Shown piece by piece: positions 42,209 through 51,923 of a stretch of 64,000 bases of DNA (positions are counted from its first letter, which is position 1; each line of letters starts with the position of its first letter). The position numbers and the translations under genes were made by a program. Under the pieces are notes generated by a model. That model did no database searches. It worked only from the letters and a program-made list of their open reading frames with translations, and was not told where the DNA came from. Origin of the DNA: JACNKJ01 sp964344565 (GTDB lineage Bacteria; Krumholzibacteriota; Krumholzibacteriia; JACNKJ01); contig CAYFNT010000017.1 of the NCBI GenBank assembly GCA_964344565.1, positions 1-64,000 of the forward strand, written 5' to 3'.

Positions 42209-45145
42209 CTATGAACACCCCATGGAGTTGCCGCAGTTGTGGCAGCGATAGCAGTTGCCGTTGCGCACGGTGATGGACCCGCAGACGTCGCAACTGGGCG
42301 CGTCGGTCTGATAGTGGGCGAACTGGGCGTCGGCGCCGTCCGAGCGTACCGAACGCTGGGCGACCGCCTCGGGCGAGGCCGCCACGGCCACGGTGGACTG
42401 ACTCGCGGGCGCCTCACCCTCCTCCTTGGACTCTTCGACCGCAGTGGGCTCCAGCTTGATCTCGGGCTCGTCCTCCTCCTCGTCCTTGGGCGGAGCGCCG
42501 ATGCCCTGGCCGAATCCTTCCACGAATTCCCGGCCCAGCCAGCGGAAAATGTAATCCACCAGGCTCTTGGCCATGGGAATGTCGGGGTTCTGGGTGAAGC
42601 CGCTGGGCTCGAAACGGCTGTGGATGAACTTGTCCACCAGCACCTTGAGCGGCACGCCGTACTGCAGGCCCAGGGAGACGGCCGTGCCGAAGCTGTCCAT
42701 GAGGCCGCCGATGGTGCTTCCTTCCTTGGCCATGGTGATGAACAGCTCGCCGGGAGCGCCGTCCTCGTAGAGACCCACGGTCAGGTATCCCTCGTGCCCC
42801 TGGATGCTGAACTTGTGGGTCATGCTGCGACGGGTGTCAGGCAGGCGATGGCGCGCGGGCACCGAAGCCAGGGCCTCGGGCACGGGGGCGGCCGCGGCCT
42901 CCTCGACCTCGTCCTCCTCCTTCACCGTCACGGGCTGGCTGCGCTTGGAGCCGTCGCGGTAGATGGCCACGGCCTTGAGCCCGAGCTTCCAACCCTCGGT
43001 GTAGACCTCGGCGATCTCGTCCACGGTGATCTCGTTGGGCACGTTGACGGTCTTGGAGATGGCGCCGCTGAGGAAGGGCTGGGCCGCCGCCATCATGCGC
43101 AGATGCGCCATGTAATGGATGCTCCGCTCGCCGCCGGAGGGCTTGAAGGCGCAGTCGAAGACGGGCAGGTGCTCGTCCTTGAGATATGGCGCGCCCTCGA
43201 TGGTGTCCTTCTCGTCGATGTAGTCCACGATGGCCTGGATGGCGCTCGGCGTGTAGCCCAGCACCTGCAGGGCCTGGGGCACCTGGCGGTTCACGATCTT
43301 CAGCAGACCGCCGCCGGCCAGCAGCTTGTACTTCACCAGGGCGATGTCCGGCTCGACGCCGGTGGTGTCGCAGTCCATCATGAAGCCGATGGTTCCCGTG
43401 GGTGCGAGCACCGTGACCTGGGAGTTTCGATAGCCGTGCTCACGGCCCAGTTCCAGGGCGCGATCCCAGCTCTCGCGGGCGGCGTCGTGGAGTTCTTCGG
43501 GCACCTCGTTCTCGTCGATGAGGTCCACGTGGGCGCGATGCTTCTCCATGACCCGCAGCATGGGCTCGCGGTTCACCGCGTATCCCATGAAGGGCTCCTT
43601 CACCTCGGCCAGCTCGGCGCTGGTTGCGTAGGCCTCGCCCCCCATGATGCCCGTGATGGCGCCGGCGTAGGCGCGCCCTTCGTCGCTGTCGTAGGGCAGG
43701 CCCAGGCTCATGATCAGGGTGCCGAGGTTCGCGTAGCCGAGGCCCAGGGGACGGAAGAGGTGGCTGTTGCGGGCGATGGGCTCCACCGGATAGCTCGCCC
43801 GGTCCACGATGATCTCCTGGCAGACCGTGAAGAGCCGCACCGCCTGGCGGAAGCGCTCCACGTCGAAGTCGCCGTCGGGCATGCGGAACTTCATGAGGTT
43901 CATGCTGGCCAGGTTGCAGGCCGAGTCGTCCAGGAACATGTACTCGCTGCAGGGATTGCTGCCGTTGATGGGCCCCGAGTTCGGACAGGTATGCCAGTCG
44001 TTGATGGTGCTGTGATACTGCACGCCGGGGTCGCCGCAGATGTGGGTGCCCTCGGCGATGAGGCGCAGCAGGTCCTTGGCCCGCTGGCGGTCGATGACCT
44101 CGCCGGTGGTGACGGCGCGGAACTCCTGGTCGCGGTCGGCCTCGACGGCCTGGAAGAATTCTTCCGTGCAGCGCACCGAGAGGTTGGCGTTCTGATACAT
44201 CACCGAGCCGTAGGCCTCGCCGTTGAAGTCGCCGTCGTAGCCCTGCTCGATGAGGGCCCAGGCCTTCTCCTCTTCATCGCGCTTGGCATTGATGAAGTCG
44301 ACGATGTCCGGATGGTCCACCTTGAGGCTCTGCATCTTCGCGGCCCGGCGGGTCTTGCCGCCGCTCTTCACCACGGCCGCGATCTGATCGTAGACGCGCA
44401 TGAAGCTGAGGGGTCCGCTGGGAATGCCGCCGCCGGAGAGCTTCTCCTTGGAACTGCGAATGGTCGACAGGTCCGTGCCCGTACCCGAGCCGAACTTGAA
44501 GAGCATGGCCTCGCTGGTCGCCAGGCGCATGATGTCTTCCATGTTGTCGTCCACCGACTGGATGAAGCAGGCCGAGAGCTGCGGGTTCACGTAGCCGGCC
44601 TCGCTGCGCTCCATGGCGCGGGTCTGCGGATTGTAGTGGTAGCCGGCCGGGCTGCCCTCGATGCCGTAGATGTGGTGAAGGCCGAGGTTGAACCAGACCG
44701 GGCTGTTGAAGGCGCCGTACTGGTGCACGCAGAGCCAGGCCATCTCCTGGTAGAAGTTCTCCGCGTCGGCCGCGCTTTTAAAGTAGCCGTCCTCGAATCC
44801 CCAGTCGGCGAGGGTACGCGCCACGCGGTGCACCAGCTGCCGCACGGAGTACTCGCGCTCGGGAGTGCCGATCTCGCCGTAGAAGTACTTGGAGACCACG
44901 ACCTTGGTGGCGAGCATGGACCAGTCCTTGGGGACCTCCACGTCCTTCTGCTCGAAGATGGTCTCGCCCTTCTCGTCGGTAATGGTGGCCTCTCGCCGTT
45001 CCCACTTGAGTTCGTCGAAGGGGTGCACGCCTTCCTTCGAGAACTTCAGGGGAATCTCGAAGCCACGCCCGCGATTGCTCTGTTTGATGACCGCTTCGGA
45101 TTCGGCGGGAGGGCTGCTCGGCGACTGGCTGCTGGTGCTGGCCAT
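42209..45145 (-). CDS. nrdJ: Adenosylcobalamin-dependent ribonucleotide reductase (class II)
   Basis: 978 residues from ATG 45145. It reduces ribonucleotides to deoxyribonucleotides with adenosylcobalamin and works with or without oxygen. Class II large-subunit motifs: GSGTGTDLSTIRSSKEKLSG, the active-site stretch NPCSEYMFLDDSACNLAS, and VLAPTGTIGFMMDCDTTGVE. The end is a zinc-ribbon, CDVCGSITVRNGNCYRCHNC, then NSMGCS, as in long NrdJ proteins. An insertion rich in Glu and Ala near 740-760 and 910-940 is low-complexity linker. I saw no cobalamin riboswitch or clear NrdR box upstream. Confidence 0.95.
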   Translation of the reverse strand: MASTSSQSPSSPPAESEAVIKQSNRGRGFEIPLKFSKEGVHPFDELKWERREATITDEKGETIFEQKDVEVPKDWSMLATKVVVSKYFYGEIGTPEREYSVRQLVHRVARTLADWGFEDGYFKSAADAENFYQEMAWLCVHQYGAFNSPVWFNLGLHHIYGIEGSPAGYHYNPQTRAMERSEAGYVNPQLSACFIQSVDDNMEDIMRLATSEAMLFKFGSGTGTDLSTIRSSKEKLSGGGIPSGPLSFMRVYDQIAAVVKSGGKTRRAAKMQSLKVDHPDIVDFINAKRDEEEKAWALIEQGYDGDFNGEAYGSVMYQNANLSVRCTEEFFQAVEADRDQEFRAVTTGEVIDRQRAKDLLRLIAEGTHICGDPGVQYHSTINDWHTCPNSGPINGSNPCSEYMFLDDSACNLASMNLMKFRMPDGDFDVERFRQAVRLFTVCQEIIVDRASYPVEPIARNSHLFRPLGLGYANLGTLIMSLGLPYDSDEGRAYAGAITGIMGGEAYATSAELAEVKEPFMGYAVNREPMLRVMEKHRAHVDLIDENEVPEELHDAARESWDRALELGREHGYRNSQVTVLAPTGTIGFMMDCDTTGVEPDIALVKYKLLAGGGLLKIVNRQVPQALQVLGYTPSAIQAIVDYIDEKDTIEGAPYLKDEHLPVFDCAFKPSGGERSIHYMAHLRMMAAAQPFLSGAISKTVNVPNEITVDEIAEVYTEGWKLGLKAVAIYRDGSKRSQPVTVKEEDEVEEAAAAPVPEALASVPARHRLPDTRRSMTHKFSIQGHEGYLTVGLYEDGAPGELFITMAKEGSTIGGLMDSFGTAVSLGLQYGVPLKVLVDKFIHSRFEPSGFTQNPDIPMAKSLVDYIFRWLGREFVEGFGQGIGAPPKDEEEDEPEIKLEPTAVEESKEEGEAPASQSTVAVAASPEAVAQRSVRSDGADAQFAHYQTDAPSCDVCGSITVRNGNCYRCHNCGNSMGCS

Positions 45146-45604
45146 GGATGGCTCCATTCTCACGGAAGGGTGATTCAGTTATAGCAGGTCCGAGACGGCG
45201 GGAGAATGGACCCGGGGCAAAGGAAGCCGCGAGCTGCTCTAGATATGTCGGATTTATTTTGGTATTTCTGTTGGCCTTGGGCCAAGTAATGCGGAACCCT
45301 GGCGAGTCCCGCAAGACCCTGCAATACCGCAAGTTCCGTTCTCTCGCCGCCCCACAACATCTAGGGGTCGCCTTCGTTTTTACCCCCAGATAGGGCATGG
45401 GTCAAGACAATTCGGAGCGGGTCGCGATTTTTCGGGAGAGGGTCCGAAACAGCCGTTTTAAGGCAAAAAAAAAACCCCGGAATCATGGGGATGATCCCGG
45501 GGATGCGATTGATTCTAGACAGAGCCCCGGTCTGCGGGCACAACCGCCCGCCACCGGAACAGAGGCGAGTATATCACGGACCGAGCCGAGCGGTCAAATA
45601 AGCC
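45146..45604. other. Intergenic region between nrdJ and the HIT gene
   Basis: 459 bases without a convincing gene. It holds the nrdJ upstream region (AT-rich patch at 45245-45275) and, toward the HIT gene, a strong minus-strand terminator. Short open frames here lack ribosome sites and do not look like proteins. Confidence 0.6.
45465..45502 (-). terminator. Rho-independent terminator of the HIT gene
   Basis: On the minus strand, CCCCGGGATCAT / ATGATTCCGGGG around CCCC is followed by ten T (45474-45465). It is about 100 bases past the HIT stop. Confidence 0.88.
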
Positions 45605-46024
45605 TTACTTGACCTGGGCCAGGCGGCCCGCCACACGGGCGGCCAGATCCTCGAGGGCGGTCTTGTCCCCCTCGGAGCTCTTCCAGGGGCTGTGGAGCGA
45701 GTCCCCCTTCCAGCGGGGAAGGATGTGCAGGTGGAAGTGGAAGATCACCTGGCCGGCGGCCTCGCCGTTGGACTGGTGCAGGTTGAATCCGTCAGGGCCG
45801 AGCTCATCCATCAGGGCCTCGCTCACCCGCCGGGCGGTGGACATCACCGCGTCGCGATCGGCGGCCTCGAGATCGAGGAATCCCTCGGCGTGGGCCTTGG
45901 GGATCACAAGGGCGTGGCCCTCGCATCCGGGGAAGAGGTCGAGGAAGGCGAGGGTTCGCTCGTCCTCGTGGAGCTTGAACGCCGGCAGCTCGCCGGCGAC
46001 GATCTTGCAGAAGATGCAGTCCAT
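45605..46024 (-). CDS. HIT-family nucleotide-binding protein
   Basis: 139 residues from ATG 46024 (AGGAGGT, 3-4 bases upstream). The histidine triad is VIFHFHLHILPRW near residue 100, and the N-terminal CIFCKIVAGELPAFKL gives the zinc-type Cys pair. HIT proteins hydrolyse AMP-lysine, adenosine phosphoramidates or dinucleoside polyphosphates; the substrate is not certain. It is divergent from the exported protein at 46145 and has its own terminator. Confidence 0.93.
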   Translation of the reverse strand: MDCIFCKIVAGELPAFKLHEDERTLAFLDLFPGCEGHALVIPKAHAEGFLDLEAADRDAVMSTARRVSEALMDELGPDGFNLHQSNGEAAGQVIFHFHLHILPRWKGDSLHSPWKSSEGDKTALEDLAARVAGRLAQVK

Positions 46025-46144
46025 GGTCACCTCCTGGAGCCTGCCCGCGCATCCTGCCTCGCCGGGCGGCCGCCGTCAATTTGATTGCGAGGGCGAGGGC
46101 GCGGAGGCTATCCTGCCGGTGCAATGAAAGGACGATCAGGAGAC

Positions 46145-46885
46145 ATGCCGAACACCCGATTCAGCAGCATCCTCGCGGCCTTGCTCATGGCCGCGTTTTT
46201 CGCGACCGACAGCCGGGCCGCCGAAACCAGCCAGGGCAGCATCGAGACCCAGACGCGATTTCTGGAGTACGACGCGTCCCGGGGAAGCCTGGTCTACGAA
46301 GTCTCCCTCCGCAACGTGGGCAACCTGCCCGTGTCCTACATCGACCTGGACAGCGATCCGCCCAGCCTCGAGGGCACCTTCTCGGTGGACGAACTCACCA
46401 CCGGCGACTGGGCCCATCGCCGGTTCTCCTTCGAACTGAAGAAGGGACAGCAGATCTTCCAGCCCCGTTTCCGCCTGGCCTTCACCGACTACGAAGGTGA
46501 GCGCATCAAGAGCGAGGAGGAGCGCAGCCCCCTGGTCGCCAACGTCGACTTCAGCTACTGCGACATCGCCACGGGCTGGGTGGACATGGTCTTCACCCTC
46601 ACCAATCTCGGCGAGGAGCCCATCCTCTTCCTGGAACTCAGAAGCGAGAATCCGGGACTGCCCCAGGGCGTCATCGAACACGACAGCATCAGCCCCGGCG
46701 ACTCCTTCAGCTGGACCCTCGAATTCCAGCTCGAACCGGGCGACACCTTCTTCAACCCCACCCTCTACCTGAGCTACCATAGCTTCAGCGTATCGGGCAC
46801 GCGCCTGAAGAAGAAGTTCTTCACCTTCCTGCAATCGGACCTGAGCAAGGTGCAGGAAGCCCTGGCCGCCTCCGCGAGCCGCTAG
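46145..46885 (+). CDS. Exported protein of unknown function with two Ig-like beta domains
   Basis: 246 residues from ATG 46145 (CAGGAG site). Signal peptide SSILAALLMAAFFATDSRAA. Two similar halves follow: SLVYEVSLRNVGNLPVSYID and WVDMVFTLTNLGEEPILFLE. Each is followed by a segment ending in FQPRFRLAFTDYEG or FFNPTLYLSYHSF. The repeated pattern of beta strands around 'LxNxGxxP' resembles CARDB/DUF11-type Ig domains. Neither tail motif is present. It is periplasmic or surface located; no function can be given. Confidence 0.75.
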   Translation: MPNTRFSSILAALLMAAFFATDSRAAETSQGSIETQTRFLEYDASRGSLVYEVSLRNVGNLPVSYIDLDSDPPSLEGTFSVDELTTGDWAHRRFSFELKKGQQIFQPRFRLAFTDYEGERIKSEEERSPLVANVDFSYCDIATGWVDMVFTLTNLGEEPILFLELRSENPGLPQGVIEHDSISPGDSFSWTLEFQLEPGDTFFNPTLYLSYHSFSVSGTRLKKKFFTFLQSDLSKVQEALAASASR

Positions 46886-47229
46886 TCTCCAGTTTTCCGG
46901 AAGATCGGGGCGGCAGGCCCCTATTAAGACTATCCCGATCGGGGCCGATCGGGATAGCTAACCACTCCTCGTTGGTCTTGCCAAGCAACCCTTATGACTT
47001 CAAGTAGAAGAAAGGGCAGGGAGGAAGAGTCCCCATAGTCTCTCTTCCTCCCCGTGGTATAATCAGGAATTATACCGGATACTCGGGCACAGGGGGTATT
47101 GCAGGAGTCGTGCCAGATCCAACCGCCCGCCCTTCGGGACCACCATGACAAACAGCAGATAATAAAGGACTTAGAGATGCTGTTGGAAATAGATATCCAG
47201 AGCGCCCAATCCGATAGGCATATTCTGTC
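46886..47229. other. AT-richer intergenic region with a long inverted repeat
   Basis: No convincing gene. At 46930-46957 there is a 13-bp near-perfect inverted repeat (CTATCCCGATCGG / CCGATCGGGATAG, GG centre) with no T-run; it may be a processing site or a repeat element. The remainder shows mixed low-complexity purine runs. Confidence 0.5.
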
Positions 47230-47267
47230 AAAAAAATTGCAGGCTGTAAAGAACATTTACAGCCTGC
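47230..47267 (-). terminator. Rho-independent terminator
   Basis: A perfect 12-bp stem GCAGGCTGTAAA / TTTACAGCCTGC with a 5-base loop, followed on the minus strand by AA and seven T. It lies 22 bases past the stop of the gene at 47290-47652. Confidence 0.88.
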
Positions 47268-47289
47268 ATAGTCTAAATGGGTGTTTTGT

Positions 47290-47652
47290 CTAGTCGAGCT
47301 TCTCGTTGTGTCCGGTGACATCGCTATCGAAGCTGACGAACTTCACCTCGAGAATCCGGTCATGAAGTGTCAGGGGCTCATGTCCGGCACTGACCCAGAC
47401 CAGTTTCACCGGGCTTTCGGTGGCTTCGCCCAGGAGATGAATGCGTCCGTGGACACGGATCGGGGAGATTCCGTCGAAGTACAAGCGGATGCGCTCGGGC
47501 GTGATACAGAAGAAATCCTGCCCGCCCATGGTGAACTCGGTATAGCCCGGGTCTAAAACGATGACGTTCAAGGGATTAGTGTCGGCGCCGGCAATGGACG
47601 CCAGGCCGAGTGCCCCGAGAGCTAAGACTAGAATCAGCAGAACTTTGCGCAT
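47290..47652 (-). CDS. Small exported protein of unknown function
   Basis: 120 residues from ATG 47652 (AAGGGG about 7 bases upstream). Signal peptide MRKVLLILVLALGALGLASI, ending at AGA. The mature part (FTMGGQDFFCITPERIRLYF, then PVKLVWVSAGHEPLTL) looks all-beta and I do not recognise it. It lies 57 bases past the large regulator on the same strand, with its own terminator after it. Confidence 0.68.
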   Translation of the reverse strand: MRKVLLILVLALGALGLASIAGADTNPLNVIVLDPGYTEFTMGGQDFFCITPERIRLYFDGISPIRVHGRIHLLGEATESPVKLVWVSAGHEPLTLHDRILEVKFVSFDSDVTGHNEKLD

Positions 47653-47708
47653 CTCCGCACCCCTTTGCTTGGATGAACGCTTAATCATAACCCGTCCCTG
47701 AGGGCGCT

Positions 47709-50700
47709 TCAACCCTTTAGGGAAGAGCCCTCATTGTTTTTTGAATCCTCGCCGCCTTTGAGCCGGGAATAGAGGGTGGGGCGGCTGATCCCCAGTAGTT
47801 TCGCGGCCCTCACCTTGCTGCCCGTCCTCTTCACCACATGGCGCGCCACGCTGCTTAATAGTTTTCCCTCCAGGGGCTCGGACTCCGAGAACTCGTCCGA
47901 GTTGGCGATCATCTCGGCCAGCTCATCCAGGCTGCTGGAGAGAGAGCGCGGCCGGGCCTGCTGCAGGAAATCCTCCGGCAGATCCTCCAGGCCGATGAGA
48001 TCGCTGCGCGCCAGGATCATGCAGTTTTCCAGCACGTTCTGAAGCTGCCGCACATTGCCCGGCAGGGGATGGGTGAGGAAGATCTGCATCACCTCCTCGG
48101 ACACCCGCTTCTGCGGGATGCCCGAGTTTCGGGCGATGCGCTGCAGGAAAAAATCCATGAGAAGCGGGATGTCCTCCCTCCGCTCGCGCAGGGGCGCGAT
48201 GTGGACGGAGACCACGTTGATCCTGAAGAGCAGATCCTCGCGGAATCGTCCGGCGCCGACCTCCTCCTGGAGTCGGCGGTTGGTGGCCGTGATCACCCGG
48301 GTGTCGGTGGAGATCTCGCGCGTGCCCCCCACCCGGGTGAAGGCCATCACCTGCAGCACCCGCAGCAGCTTCGCCTGCATGGCGGGACTCATCTCGCCGA
48401 TCTCGTCCAGGAAGATGGTGCCCCCGGTGGCCGACTCGAAGAATCCGATGTGACGATGGGTGGCGCCGGTGAAGGAGCCCTGCTCGTGGCCGAAGAGCTG
48501 GCTTTCGAGTAGCGTCTCCGGCAGGGCCGCGCAGTTGACCGCCACGAAGGGGCGATCGCCTCGACGGCCCCAGTAGTGGATGGCCCGCGCCACCTCCTCC
48601 TTGCCCGTGCCCGAGTCGCCGGTGATGAGCACGCTGTTGTCCAGGTCCTTCACCTGGTTCACGAGCTTGAGCACGCGCTCGAGATCCCGTCCCCGCCCGA
48701 CCAGATTGACCTTCTCCGAGGCGGTCTTGACCTTGGACGCCGATCGCGGAGTCCGCGGGGGCTCGGCCTCGATCTGGTTGAAGAGTCCGAAGGAGAGCAA
48801 CTTGCCCAGGGTTCCCAGGTAGGCGCGCCCCTCCTCGTCCAGAGTCTCCTCGCTCTCCACGAAGAGCAGGCCGCGGGGACGATCTCCCTGCCGAAGGGGA
48901 AGGAAGATGAGCCCGTCCTCGTGATAGGGACTTCCGCTCTTCATGCGCTTGAGGGATGCCTCGGCGACCTTCCCCGCGTCGGGGAAATCTCCGTGCAGCA
49001 CGGCACGCTCCTCCAGTTCGGCCTGGCTGCTGTTCTCACCGCCCAGGAAGAGGGCCGACCGCCTCAGGGGCAGGACCAGGGCGAGCTGCTCCAGGGCCAG
49101 CTCCGCCCGGGCGGCCTGATCGCCCCGCATCTCCAGGGTCTCCAGCAGTTGGAGGAAGCCGGCGAGACGCCCGCGACTGTCCTGCTCGCCCAGGTTCTCG
49201 ATGAGCTTCTCCCGCCGGCTCTGGATGCGCGCCTGGAGACTGTCCCACTCCTGCATGGGCACCGTGATGCGCCGTCGCTCGATGATGCCCGAAGCCTGCT
49301 GCAGCAGCTCCTGGGCGCGGGCCTCTCGCCCCGCATCCAGATGGATGAGCCCCATGCGGCTGTAGATGCGCGCCAGCCATTCCATCTTGTCGAGCACCGA
49401 GAGCAGATCGGCGGCCTTCTCCAGGGACTGGAGCGCTCCATCGGCCTCGCCCTCGCGCTGCCTGCACTCGCCCTGATAGACGAGGATCTGCGCCTCCTCG
49501 AAGCGGCTGCCCACTCGGCGCGCCTCGTCCAGGCCCAGAGCGATGGTCCCTCCGGCGGCCTCGAGCTCTCCCCGCCCCAGGTGCACCGCGGCCAGGCGCC
49601 GGTACATGGAGGCGAGCTCCGTGCGCGCGTCGATCTCGCGGCAGACGCGGATGGCCTCTTTCAGTCGCTCCCCCGCGCTGTCGTATCGGCCGTCCACCAG
49701 ATCGATCTCGCCGAGCAGGCCCAGCACCTCGGCACCCAGCTGGATGTTCCCTACCTGTTCGTTCAGCTCCAGGCACTCCTCGCCCTGCCGCCGGGCAGTC
49801 TTCAGGTCGTTCATCTCGAAGCTGCTGAGCGCAACGTTGTAGAGGCTGATGAGGTAGCCCGCCTCGTTGCCCTGTCGCCGCTTGATGTCCATGCTCCGCT
49901 GGAAATACTCGATGGCCAGGGGCAGTCGCTCCAGCATGCGATAGAGGTTGCCCAGGTTGTTCAGGCTGGCGGCGACGCGGGTCTCGTCGCCGCTCTTCTC
50001 GCGCAGGGCGAGGGCGCGCTGATAGTAGGCCTCCGCCTCCCGCCAGTTGCCCAGGGCCCATTGGGCCGCGCCGAGGGTGTTGAAGGTCTGTCCCAGTTCG
50101 GCGGGATGATCGCTGGCATTGAAGAGGCGCTGAGCCGTTTCGCATCGGTTCACGGCCTCGCCGTGATCGCCGCGACGGTAGAGGATCCAGGCCAGCTCGT
50201 TGTAGAGAGTGCCCCGCTCCCGTGCCGCCAGGTTTTCGCTGTAGGCGTCCAGCAGACCTTCCAGGATCTCCCCCGCCCGGGCGAACTCGCCGCGAATCTC
50301 GCCGATCTCCGCCAGGGCGCGGATGATGGCGCTGATGGCCGAGAGCAACTCCGCGTCCACACGGCGGGACAGGCGGGGCCGTCGTCCCAGGCGCAGGTCG
50401 CCGATGAAGTCCTCCTGCCCCGTGAGGGAGACCAGGCCGTCGAGATAGGCGCCCTCGGCGCCGGGCAGATCGTCGCGGCGCAGGCGCAGGCTTCCCCGAT
50501 AGAGAGCCAGCTCGCGCAGGTCCGCGGGGGAGAGGTCCCCGTGGTCGCCCTCCAGGAGCAGGTCGGCCGCGGCTTGGGCGGCCAGATCCAGGTTGTCGTC
50601 CCGGAGTCGATCGAAGAGGGCCAGCCCTTCGCGGATCATGGTCTCGTCCCGCCTCGCGCCCCGCCGGTGGCTGAGACGACAGAAGGAGGAAACGAGTCCC

Positions 50701-51923
50701 TCCGGCCGGGTGCGTTCCAGGAGCCCGAGAATGAGCAGGTGCAGCTCGCGTTCCCGATCCGGATCGATCCCTCCGCGGATGCTTTCCTGAAGCTCCGAGT
50801 TGGAGACGCAGACGCGCAGACCGCACCGCCCTCCTTCGATCTGTCCGAAGACCCAGTCCAGGGTCCCCCCCCGTTCGAGCCGGTTGAGCAGGGAAAAGAA
50901 ATCCGCCTCCTCCACCTGAAGAAGCTCGAGGAGAAAATCCAGGGGAACGGCTTCGTCCATGAGGGAGAGCAGTTCCAGGAAGGAGCGGGCCTCCTCGTCG
51001 GTGTCCTCGGGAAGCTGGGCGGGAAGCGCCGCGGCCAGGGCGGAGAGGTCCGCCGTCTCGCGCTTCAGGGATTCGATCTCCTCGAGCTGATCCTCCACCC
51101 GAGCCTGCAGAGTCTCGTCGGCGGCCAGGGAATCGCCGTCCACGATCAGCAGGAAGGGCCCCGCGCCGGGATCTCGGGATTTCCAGATGAAATTGATCAG
51201 GGAGGAGGGCCGGCTCATGTCCTCGAGGATGCACAGGGGTGATCCGGAGTCGGCGAACTCCCGTTCGCCCTCTTCGCGGAACCAGGCGTCCAGGGCGTCG
51301 CGCCACTGGGACAAGCCACCCGGCCGCCCGCAATGAAGGGTCAGCAGGGTGGACTCACCGGCCCGCCAGTCCTCCAGGATTCGGGAGAGCAGGGGAAGGA
51401 TCTCCTCGGGCGGCCTGGGCAGGGTGGCGAAGGCGAAGTCCGGATGGATGGCATCTGTGAGCGGCTCGCTGCGCACGGGGTCGATGAGCGCAGACGGAGG
51501 CAGGTAGAGGGGATCTCCGTGATCGTCGCGCCAGATCATCCGCCGGTCGGCTCGGGGCGGACAGAGACCATCCTCGGCGCAGGCCTTGCGGTCCTTGTCG
51601 AGCCGGTCCAGGAAGGCCGGGTCGGCGGCCTCTTCGTCCAGGGCATGGGCGGTCTGGGGAATCTCGCAGAGCAGGGTGAGGCTGCGCTCCTCCACGCCGA
51701 GTCGCAAGGGGCAAAGCCTTTCGCCCAGAATCTCCCGATAGCGGGCCAGGCGCCAGGCCACGCTGCTGCGATCGAGGGCATGTCCTTCGGGATCGGGCGG
51801 ATACATGAAGAGCAGGCTGAGGCGCTTGTTGATGATGTCCTGGACCATCCAAGACTGCCATCCCTTGCCCTGGGCGAGTTCGGACTCCACGCGGTAGCGG
51901 GACTGGAAGATCTGGCCGATCAT
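47709..51923 (-). CDS. Large sigma-54-type transcriptional regulator with kinase-like, TPR, GAF, AAA+ and Fis domains
   Basis: 1404 residues from ATG 51923 (GGAGG, 5 bases upstream). The N-terminus (IFQSRYRVESELAQGKGWQS) resembles the first lobe of a Ser/Thr kinase but has no visible catalytic Lys/Asp set. A degenerate STAND-like segment follows (TLLTLHCGRPGG near 200). TPR repeats run from about 480 to 930 (LGNWREAEAYYQRALALREK, then VAASLNNLGNLYRMLERLPL). A GAF-like domain follows. AAA+ is at about 1080-1320: GDSGTGKEEVARAI, GSFTGA in place of GAFTGA, and FLDEIGEMSPAMQAKLLRVL. A Fis helix-turn-helix (KVRAAKLLGISRPTLYSRLK) ends it. It should activate sigma-54 promoters, perhaps after protein or ligand sensing through the TPR region. 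Targets are unknown. Confidence 0.9.
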   Translation of the reverse strand: MIGQIFQSRYRVESELAQGKGWQSWMVQDIINKRLSLLFMYPPDPEGHALDRSSVAWRLARYREILGERLCPLRLGVEERSLTLLCEIPQTAHALDEEAADPAFLDRLDKDRKACAEDGLCPPRADRRMIWRDDHGDPLYLPPSALIDPVRSEPLTDAIHPDFAFATLPRPPEEILPLLSRILEDWRAGESTLLTLHCGRPGGLSQWRDALDAWFREEGEREFADSGSPLCILEDMSRPSSLINFIWKSRDPGAGPFLLIVDGDSLAADETLQARVEDQLEEIESLKRETADLSALAAALPAQLPEDTDEEARSFLELLSLMDEAVPLDFLLELLQVEEADFFSLLNRLERGGTLDWVFGQIEGGRCGLRVCVSNSELQESIRGGIDPDRERELHLLILGLLERTRPEGLVSSFCRLSHRRGARRDETMIREGLALFDRLRDDNLDLAAQAAADLLLEGDHGDLSPADLRELALYRGSLRLRRDDLPGAEGAYLDGLVSLTGQEDFIGDLRLGRRPRLSRRVDAELLSAISAIIRALAEIGEIRGEFARAGEILEGLLDAYSENLAARERGTLYNELAWILYRRGDHGEAVNRCETAQRLFNASDHPAELGQTFNTLGAAQWALGNWREAEAYYQRALALREKSGDETRVAASLNNLGNLYRMLERLPLAIEYFQRSMDIKRRQGNEAGYLISLYNVALSSFEMNDLKTARRQGEECLELNEQVGNIQLGAEVLGLLGEIDLVDGRYDSAGERLKEAIRVCREIDARTELASMYRRLAAVHLGRGELEAAGGTIALGLDEARRVGSRFEEAQILVYQGECRQREGEADGALQSLEKAADLLSVLDKMEWLARIYSRMGLIHLDAGREARAQELLQQASGIIERRRITVPMQEWDSLQARIQSRREKLIENLGEQDSRGRLAGFLQLLETLEMRGDQAARAELALEQLALVLPLRRSALFLGGENSSQAELEERAVLHGDFPDAGKVAEASLKRMKSGSPYHEDGLIFLPLRQGDRPRGLLFVESEETLDEEGRAYLGTLGKLLSFGLFNQIEAEPPRTPRSASKVKTASEKVNLVGRGRDLERVLKLVNQVKDLDNSVLITGDSGTGKEEVARAIHYWGRRGDRPFVAVNCAALPETLLESQLFGHEQGSFTGATHRHIGFFESATGGTIFLDEIGEMSPAMQAKLLRVLQVMAFTRVGGTREISTDTRVITATNRRLQEEVGAGRFREDLLFRINVVSVHIAPLRERREDIPLLMDFFLQRIARNSGIPQKRVSEEVMQIFLTHPLPGNVRQLQNVLENCMILARSDLIGLEDLPEDFLQQARPRSLSSSLDELAEMIANSDEFSESEPLEGKLLSSVARHVVKRTGSKVRAAKLLGISRPTLYSRLKGGEDSKNNEGSSLKG

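Noticed and set aside
42239..45184. Long plus-strand open frame opposite nrdJ
   Set aside because: It is a shadow of nrdJ codons; it shows no domain and an odd composition.
45146..45604. Cobalamin riboswitch or NrdR boxes before nrdJ
   Set aside because: No GCCACTG-type B12 box and no clear pair of NrdR boxes found by eye.
48325..48345. CACCCGGGTGAAGG as a palindrome-family member
   Set aside because: It encodes the conserved FTRVGGT segment of the AAA+ domain; coding constraint explains it.
48576..51242. Long plus-strand open frame opposite the sigma-54 regulator
   Set aside because: Same reason: a codon-position shadow of the regulator gene.
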